This document shows positions 5,398 through 10,132 of a stretch of DNA of 10,132 nt, piece by piece. The stretch covers positions 1 through 10,132 of the forward strand of contig JANQHY010000240.1 in assembly GCA_028282395.1 (NCBI GenBank), read 5' to 3'. The translations under genes and the position numbers were made by a program. The notes below the pieces were generated by a model that was not told the DNA's origin, searched no databases, and was given only the letters and a program-made list of their open reading frames with translations. The DNA comes from Gammaproteobacteria bacterium. Its GTDB lineage: Bacteria; Pseudomonadota; Gammaproteobacteria; UBA12402. Numbering within the stretch: position 1 is the first letter of the stretch; each line of letters opens with the position of its first letter.

Positions 5398-6258
5398 ATG
5401 AAATATCCAGCACTAGGATTTGGTTTAGGACTGCGTTCTGGCCATTTTCAGACAATTCTTAATAGTGATCCCGCGGTTGATTGGTTTGAGATTATCACTG
5501 AAAATTTTCTCGTTCCAGGTGGTCGACCACACGATTATTTATCACGGATTGCGGAACGTTATCCGATTGTCATGCACGGTGTATCGTTGTCAGTGGGTAG
5601 TAGTGATCCGCTTGACTTCTCTTATCTTCAAAAGGTTAAGGCGTTAGCCGAGCGCTATCAGGTGAAATGGGTTTCTGACCATCTCTGCTGGACCGGTGTT
5701 AGTGGTGTTAACTTACATGATCTTATGCCGCTACCTTTTACTGAAGCAGTTGTTAACCACATTGTTGATCGCGTTAAACAGGTGCAAGATTTTCTTGGTC
5801 GACGCATTCTATTGGAAAACCTGTCGAGCTATGTTACCTACCAACAGTCGGAGATGACTGAGTGGGAGTTTGTCAGTGAAATTGCTCAACGGGCTGATTG
5901 TTTATTGTTGCTGGATATTAATAATATCTATGTGAGTGCCTGTAATCATAATTTTTTACCACAAGATTATATTGATGCAATCCCGATTGATCGTGTCCAG
6001 CAGTTTCATTTAGCTGGCCATAGTCAGGGTGAGTACTGTTTGATTGATACGCATGATAATGCTATTTGTCAGCCGGTTTTTGATCTCTATCGTCATGCGC
6101 TTGAGCGTTTTGGTCCGATCTCTACCATGATTGAACGTGATGATAATATTCCACCATTAGCAGAGTTGCTTGATGAGTTAGCAGTGTTAAGAGAGATTGC
6201 ACAATCTGTTAATAGCCAAACGCCAGTTGCGCAGGAGGTTGTTGGTGGCCGTGCTTGA
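5398..6258 (+). CDS. DUF692 multinuclear non-heme iron oxidase (MNIO), bufferin/Hvf type
   Basis: A TIM-barrel enzyme of the DUF692/MNIO family, which uses two or three iron ions and O2 to modify cysteines of ribosomal peptides (MbnB, BufB, HvfB, TglH). From ATG 5398 it has 286 residues, the family length, beginning a few residues before the conserved GLGLR. Expected metal and active-site residues are visible: E35 (TENF), H60 (MHGVSLS), D94-H95 (VSDHLCW), E140-N141 (LLENLSSY), D173 and N175 (LDINN), H184, H204 and H208 (FHLAGH), D217-x-H219 (IDTHD), and E246 in IERDDNIP. A GTG at 5338 would add 20 residues but begins within 2 bases of the strong hairpin and leaves an unusual N-terminus. Neither start has a good ribosome site. 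The 3' end overlaps the DUF2063 gene by 14 bases. The presumed substrate is the upstream Cys-rich protein. Modification would occur in the cytoplasm before export. Confidence 0.9.
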   Translation: MKYPALGFGLGLRSGHFQTILNSDPAVDWFEIITENFLVPGGRPHDYLSRIAERYPIVMHGVSLSVGSSDPLDFSYLQKVKALAERYQVKWVSDHLCWTGVSGVNLHDLMPLPFTEAVVNHIVDRVKQVQDFLGRRILLENLSSYVTYQQSEMTEWEFVSEIAQRADCLLLLDINNIYVSACNHNFLPQDYIDAIPIDRVQQFHLAGHSQGEYCLIDTHDNAICQPVFDLYRHALERFGPISTMIERDDNIPPLAELLDELAVLREIAQSVNSQTPVAQEVVGGRA

Positions 6259-7009
6259 ATTGAAAACCCTGCAGGACTATTTTCTCAACTATATGTTAAG
6301 TGGTGATGATAAAGGGATCATATCAGCCCTTGCTGATCGTGCTGGCATTAATATTGCTGGACAACTAGCAGTTTATGGTGATGGTTACCGCTTGCGTTTC
6401 CTTGGCGTGTTGACGGATAGTTTTAAATTAACAAAACGCTTGTTAGGTGAAGAGCCATTTAATGCACTCGCTAATGGTTATATTGATACAGTGCGTTCAC
6501 ACCATTTTGCTGTTGATATTATCAATCGTGACTTTGCGCAATTTCTTGCAACCCATGATCAACCGTTAGTGGCTGAAGTAGCACATATTGAGTGGTGTAT
6601 TGACCAGGTGCTACGTGCAGCAACAGGTGAGATTCTCACCCTAGCACAGTTACAACAACAGGCAGCCCAAGGCCTGGATGATTACCAGATTCCTATTCAT
6701 CCGAGTCTGATGATTTTAACATTCCATAGTAATGCTATGCCGTTGTGGCAGGCGTATTGGCTTGATCAGCCGCTTCCTAAGTTACAAGAGGAGGCTGAGC
6801 AGCATTGGCTAGTGTGGTTGCGTGAGCTTTATCCAACTGTACGGCCGGCATCTTTAGCAGAGAAGAAGATGGTTGAATTAGCGTTGGCAGGAGAGACTTT
6901 CAGTGAAATCTGTCAAGCGCTTTGTGATGAGTTGTCAGAGGAAGAAGCGGCCAATTTTGCTGTTGGACGGTTGCAGCAGTGGCTGGATGAAGCATTGCTA
7001 GTTGCTTGA
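6245..7009 (+). CDS. DUF2063 partner protein (BufC/HvfC type)
   Basis: This 254-residue cytosolic protein belongs to the DUF2063 family that accompanies DUF692 enzymes and is thought to bring the precursor peptide to them. The N-terminal domain (about residues 4-100) has the usual features: LQDYFLNYML near the start, the QLAVYGDGYRLRFLGVLTDSF segment, the LLGEEPFNALANGYI stretch, and RDFAQFLATH at its end. The C-terminal half contains VAEVAHIEWCIDQVL, a motif common in this family, and ends with an acidic helical region. The start is GTG 6245: AGGAGG at 6233-6238 lies 6 bases ahead, a near-ideal spacing, while an upstream TTG at 6197 lacks such a site. It overlaps the MNIO gene by 14 bases, implying coupled translation. 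Confidence 0.88.
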   Translation: MAVLELKTLQDYFLNYMLSGDDKGIISALADRAGINIAGQLAVYGDGYRLRFLGVLTDSFKLTKRLLGEEPFNALANGYIDTVRSHHFAVDIINRDFAQFLATHDQPLVAEVAHIEWCIDQVLRAATGEILTLAQLQQQAAQGLDDYQIPIHPSLMILTFHSNAMPLWQAYWLDQPLPKLQEEAEQHWLVWLRELYPTVRPASLAEKKMVELALAGETFSEICQALCDELSEEEAANFAVGRLQQWLDEALLVA

Positions 7010-7113
7010 TAACCCACCTAATTGCTTCAGCGGCTATTGTTCGCTATGATGGTGAGCCTAATAACAGCCGCAAGGCGAGTAAATTGATTGCAGCAAAAAA
7101 GGTGAAGCCATAA
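7006..7113 (+). CDS. Possible 35-codon basic ORF between the cassette and gltX
   Basis: TTG at 7006 overlaps the TGA stop of the DUF2063 gene (TTGA). It opens a frame ending at TAA 7111-7113, two bases before the gltX ATG. The second half, IVRYDGEPNNSRKASKLIAA, is hydrophilic and basic. No ribosome site is visible and I recognise no family. The stretch could equally be untranslated leader of gltX; a hairpin lies within it. Confidence 0.2.
   Translation: MITHLIASAAIVRYDGEPNNSRKASKLIAAKKVKP
7030..7071 (+). other. Imperfect hairpin in the gltX leader
   Basis: GCGGCTATTGTT (7030-7041) pairs with AATAACAGCCGC (7060-7071), giving 11 of 12 pairs (one G-T, one A-C mismatch) around an 18-base loop. 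No T-run follows, so it is not a standard terminator. It may be a leader structure or an mRNA-processing site separating the cassette from gltX. Confidence 0.35.
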
Positions 7114-7115
7114 CA

Positions 7116-8537
7116 ATGAAAACACGTTTTGCACCCAGTCCGACGGGACTGATCCATATTGGCAATGCACGCACGGCCCTGTTTGCCAAACTTTTAGCAA
7201 TGGCTAATGGTGGTAGCTTTCTCTTACGTATTGAAGATAGCGACTATACACGTTCAGAGCAGCGTTTTGTCGATGCCCTGCAACAGGACCTTAGCTGGTT
7301 AGGCGCCAGCTGGGATGAGGGGCCTGAGATTGGTGGTGATGCTGGGCCCTATTTCCAAGCACAGCGCGATGAGGTTTACCAACAGTACTACCACCAATTG
7401 GAACAGGCTGGTTCTGCTTATCCCTGTTTCTGTAGTGAAGAGCAGCTAGAGCTTAGCCGTAAGATGCAAGCCCGTGCCGGTAAAGCCCCGCGCTACTCAG
7501 GACGTTGTGCACATCTGAGTGCAGCAGAGCGCCAAGAGAAGCTCGACCAAGGGATTATGCCGACATTGCGTTTTAAACTGCCAAAAGGGCGGACGATTAC
7601 CTTTGTTGATTTGGTGAAGGGTAAACAGTGGTTTGACAGTGACGATCTTGGTGATTTTATCATTCGTCGTGCCAATGGTACGCCAGCATTTATGTACTGT
7701 AATGCAATTGATGATTCAATGATGGGTGTTACCCATGTACTGCGTGGGGAAGACCATGTTACCAATACACCTCGACAGTTGATGATCCTTGAAGCGTTAG
7801 GGCTCACTGCGCCGGCTTACGGCCATATTTCGCTTATTGTTGGTAGTGATGGTTCACCATTATCAAAGCGTCATGGTAGTCGGAGTGTTCAACAGCTGCG
7901 TGAAGAAGGCTATTTGGCATTGGCATTAGATAACTACATGGCACGATTAGGGCACTACTATCCAGATAATGAGTTATTAACACTGGAACAGTTGGCGGCG
8001 CAATTTACCATTGAGTCGTTGGGTAAAGCCGCAGCACGTTATGAAGATAGTCAACTTCTCCACTGGCAGAAAAAAGCGGTGATGGCGTTAAATGATACGG
8101 AACTTTGGCACTGGTTGCAGGATAGCGTCGCAGTGTCTGACGACAAACGTACAGCGTTTGCTCAATTAGTTCGTGAAAATTGCTGTTTTCCTGCGGAGGC
8201 ACAACAGTTGGCGGAGCAACTTTTTGTTGAGCCGGCTTTTGATGACGCCGCCCAGCAAATTTTACAACAGGCTGGCGCAGCATTTTTTACTGCGGCAGTT
8301 GCAGCAGTAAAAAACCATGGTAATAATTTTGCTGCGATTAAAACAGAGCTGATGGAAAAGTTGGCCATCAAAGGCAAGAAACTATTTATGCCTTTACGTA
8401 TTGCGGTAACTGGGCAGAACCATGGCCCCGACATGAGCGCGATTTTTGCGCTATTTGATGCAGAGCAGTTGCAGCAGCGTTTTATTCATGCCGCGCAGCA
8501 GGTTGAAAATCATTTTTCAGAGAGTGGGACAGCGTAA
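7116..8537 (+). CDS. gltX: Glutamate--tRNA ligase
   Basis: Class I glutamyl-tRNA synthetase, 473 residues, which charges tRNA-Glu with glutamate using ATP. Seen in the sequence are FAPSPTG at 5-11 and the HIGH motif as HIGN at 14-17. The zinc-binding set is complete (C104-x-C106 with C131-x-H133), as are RGEDH at 210-214 and the KMSKS motif as LSKRHG at 249-254. The C-terminal anticodon-binding domain follows. The N-terminal ARTALFAKLLA replaces the VRTALFNWLYAR common in main gammaproteobacterial GluRS. This could point to a GluRS2-type enzyme, some of which prefer tRNA-Gln; that is a weak hint. Translation starts at ATG 7116 behind a weak GGTGA (7101-7105). The TAA stop overlaps the cysS ATG (TAATG), so the two genes form an operon. 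Confidence 0.96.
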   Translation: MKTRFAPSPTGLIHIGNARTALFAKLLAMANGGSFLLRIEDSDYTRSEQRFVDALQQDLSWLGASWDEGPEIGGDAGPYFQAQRDEVYQQYYHQLEQAGSAYPCFCSEEQLELSRKMQARAGKAPRYSGRCAHLSAAERQEKLDQGIMPTLRFKLPKGRTITFVDLVKGKQWFDSDDLGDFIIRRANGTPAFMYCNAIDDSMMGVTHVLRGEDHVTNTPRQLMILEALGLTAPAYGHISLIVGSDGSPLSKRHGSRSVQQLREEGYLALALDNYMARLGHYYPDNELLTLEQLAAQFTIESLGKAAARYEDSQLLHWQKKAVMALNDTELWHWLQDSVAVSDDKRTAFAQLVRENCCFPAEAQQLAEQLFVEPAFDDAAQQILQQAGAAFFTAAVAAVKNHGNNFAAIKTELMEKLAIKGKKLFMPLRIAVTGQNHGPDMSAIFALFDAEQLQQRFIHAAQQVENHFSESGTA

Positions 8538-9961
8538 TGTTAGTTATTTATGATAGTAGTGTACGACGTAAAAGAGAGTTTAAGCCTATTGATGCCAATC
8601 AAGTGAATCTTTATGTTTGTGGCATGACCGTTTACGACTATTGTCATATGGGCCATGGCCGTACGGTGGTATTATTTGATGTGATCTACCGTTTTCTTAA
8701 ATTCCTTGGCTATAACGTTAACTATGTACGTAATATCACTGATATTGATGATAAAATTATTGCTCGTGCTAATGAGCGTGGTTGTGACATTAATGAATTG
8801 ACCAGTGAGATGATTGCGATAATGGAGGAGGATTTTACCAATTTAGGTAATCTCACCCCTGACCAGCAACCGCGTGCAACCGATCATATTGATGGTATGA
8901 TTGATATGATTCAAACACTCCTTGATAAAGGTTTTGCCTACCAAGCGGAGTCGGGTGATATCTGTTATCGAGTAAAGAAATTTGAGCGTTATGGTCAACT
9001 CTCCAACCGTGATCTTAATGATATGCGTGCTGGTGAAAGGGTAGCCATTGACCATGATAAAGAGGATGCGCTTGATTTTGTTTTGTGGAAAATGGCAAAA
9101 GAGAATGAGCCAAGTTGGCCGGCCCCATGGGGAGCAGGGCGTCCAGGCTGGCATATTGAGTGTTCAGTAATGGCTAACTGCTGTCTCGATGAGAAAATTG
9201 ATATTCATGGTGGTGGTAGAGATTTGCTATTTCCCCATCATGAAAATGAGGTGGCACAAGCGGAAGCAGCAACTGGGAAAAAGTTTGCCAACTACTGGAT
9301 TCATGGTGGCTTTCTTACTATTAATGATGAGAAGATGTCGAAGTCACTCGGGAATTTTTTAACCATTAGAGATGCATTAACACGTTACCCAGCTGAGAGC
9401 GCGCGTTATTTCTTAATGACGACGCACTACCGTAGTCCATTCAATTGGAGTGATCGTAGTATTCGCGAAGCGCATTTAGGCTTAACACGACTCTATACAG
9501 CATTGCGTGATGTCGAGCCAGAACAGGAGAGTGATGACTGGGGCGCATTGAAACAGAATCCCTTTGTACAACGTTTTACTGCAGCAATGTGTGATGATTT
9601 TAATACGCCGGAAGCCCTAGCGGTGTTATTTGATCTAGCCCATGAGATTAATCGTTGTCGCTGCTGTGAAGATAATAGTCGTGATGAAGAGATGGTGCAG
9701 TTAGCAATCTTATTGAAACGGCTTGGTGGTGTACTGGGTATTCTGCAGCAATCGCCACAAGCATTTATTCAGGCGGGCAGTACAACGGCAGATACAGAAA
9801 ATACGCTCACGAATGAAGAAATTGAGCAGTTAATGACAGAACGTGATGCAGCACGTGCTGAAAAAAATTGGCGCCGTGCAGATGAAATTCGCGATCAATT
9901 GATTGCTTGTGGGGTTGTTTTAGAAGATAGCCAAGGTGAGACACGTTGGCGTCGCAGTTAG
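8537..9961 (+). CDS. cysS: Cysteine--tRNA ligase
   Basis: Class I cysteinyl-tRNA synthetase, 474 residues, which charges tRNA-Cys. The zinc site that selects cysteine is intact: C28 in YVCGMTVYD, C209 in WHIECSVM, H234 and E238 in FPHHENE. The HIGH motif is HMGH (37-40) and KMSKS is exact at 266-270. The C-terminal helical and anticodon-binding part ends with a segment (DAARAEKNWRRADEIRDQL) typical of this enzyme. The ATG shares one base with the gltX stop and there is no strong ribosome site, so translation is probably coupled. The gene is convergent with folD. No anomalies seen. Confidence 0.97.
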   Translation: MLVIYDSSVRRKREFKPIDANQVNLYVCGMTVYDYCHMGHGRTVVLFDVIYRFLKFLGYNVNYVRNITDIDDKIIARANERGCDINELTSEMIAIMEEDFTNLGNLTPDQQPRATDHIDGMIDMIQTLLDKGFAYQAESGDICYRVKKFERYGQLSNRDLNDMRAGERVAIDHDKEDALDFVLWKMAKENEPSWPAPWGAGRPGWHIECSVMANCCLDEKIDIHGGGRDLLFPHHENEVAQAEAATGKKFANYWIHGGFLTINDEKMSKSLGNFLTIRDALTRYPAESARYFLMTTHYRSPFNWSDRSIREAHLGLTRLYTALRDVEPEQESDDWGALKQNPFVQRFTAAMCDDFNTPEALAVLFDLAHEINRCRCCEDNSRDEEMVQLAILLKRLGGVLGILQQSPQAFIQAGSTTADTENTLTNEEIEQLMTERDAARAEKNWRRADEIRDQLIACGVVLEDSQGETRWRRS

Positions 9962-9984
9962 AAATTGTAAAAATTTCAGAGTCG

Positions 9985-10006
9985 CCCGTTGTCCTGCGAC
10001 GACGGG
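9985..10006. terminator. Hairpin between convergent cysS and folD
   Basis: CCCGTTGTC and GACGACGGG form a 9-bp stem with one G-T pair around a CTGC tetraloop, in the 70-base gap between the two convergent genes. No T-run follows on the plus strand. On the minus strand an AATTTTTAC stretch comes about 11 bases later. A second small A/T-rich hairpin, GAAATT-gtaaa-AATTTC, lies at 9961-9977. Together they probably end transcription from one or both sides. Confidence 0.4.
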
Positions 10007-10031
10007 AGTGGGCACCGTGGAGCAACAATAG

Positions 10032-10132
10032 TTACTGAAAATTATCTAGCTGATTAGCGGCCTGTAGCGTATTTTGCATTAACGTTGCGATGGTCACTGG
10101 GCCAACGCCACCAGGAACAGGTGTAATATAAC
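10032..10132 (-). CDS. folD: FolD bifunctional dehydrogenase/cyclohydrolase, C-terminal fragment
   Basis: Reading the minus strand inward from the right edge gives [19 protein letters not shown], then [13 protein letters not shown], then TAA (10034-10032). [11 protein letters not shown] is the conserved C-terminal motif of methylenetetrahydrofolate dehydrogenase/methenyltetrahydrofolate cyclohydrolase, which interconverts 5,10-methylene- and 10-formyl-tetrahydrofolate with NADP. Only about 33 codons are in the window; the start lies beyond it. It is convergent with cysS. Confidence 0.93.
   Translation of the reverse strand, partial: YITPVPGGVGPVTIATLMQNTLQAANQLDNFQ

Noticed and set aside
6197..6244. 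TTG start giving 16 extra residues on the DUF2063 protein
   Set aside because: AGGAGG at 6233-6238 is ideally placed for GTG 6245, and the extra Arg-rich residues come from the overlapping MNIO frame.
7010..7115. Rho-independent terminator or T-box-like leader before gltX
   Set aside because: The hairpin lacks a T-run, and T-box elements are not expected in gammaproteobacteria; no T-box sequence was seen.

Overview
The window looks like a chromosomal segment of an AT-leaning gammaproteobacterium. I base this on the MiaE, PgsA, GltX, CysS and FolD sequences, a Gram-negative lipoprotein/periplasmic secretion style, and Gram-negative phospholipid genes. I cannot name the genus. There are no mobile elements, rRNA, tRNA or CRISPR arrays. 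The core genes at both ends frame a less ordinary middle.

Layout. 1-305 is the C-terminal end of miaE (tRNA hydroxylase), cut by the window edge. 440-1000 is pgsA (phosphatidylglycerophosphate synthase). 1103-1939 encodes a secreted SH3b-domain protein with its own promoter and a palindrome over the -10. 1950-3632 on the minus strand is a polytopic membrane protein with a C-terminal soluble domain, possibly a GT-C-type glycosyltransferase. It is divergent from a second CDP-alcohol phosphatidyltransferase at 3885-4484. 4567-7009 is a three-gene cassette: a cysteine-rich, lipobox-bearing precursor-like protein, a DUF692/MNIO enzyme and a DUF2063 partner protein. 7116-9961 is gltX-cysS, overlapping by one base. 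10032-10132 on the minus strand is the 3' end of folD, convergent with cysS.

The most interesting part is 4481-7009. The gene order precursor, DUF692 oxidase, DUF2063 protein is that of bufferin/Hvf-type RiPP metallophores, in which a multinuclear non-heme iron oxidase modifies cysteines of an exported peptide. The precursor carries a C-K-G-x-N-x-C-K-G signature similar to bufferin BufA2-type peptides. It departs from the usual form: the signal peptide ends in a lipobox; the cysteine block is extended by a 54-bp tandem duplication built of STAASGC heptads; and a long Thr/Ser-rich tail contains a duplicated GDPY..PHTMTTTT module. A perfect dyad at the presumed transcription start, a GTGAAAAC direct repeat upstream, and two hairpins between precursor and enzyme genes suggest regulated, stoichiometrically unequal expression. 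No DoxX-family gene, sigma factor or transporter accompanies the cassette here.

The remaining genes are housekeeping: tRNA modification and charging (miaE, gltX, cysS), phospholipid synthesis (pgsA and a paralogous CDP-alcohol transferase) and one-carbon metabolism (folD). All calls are from reading the sequence, without database searches.
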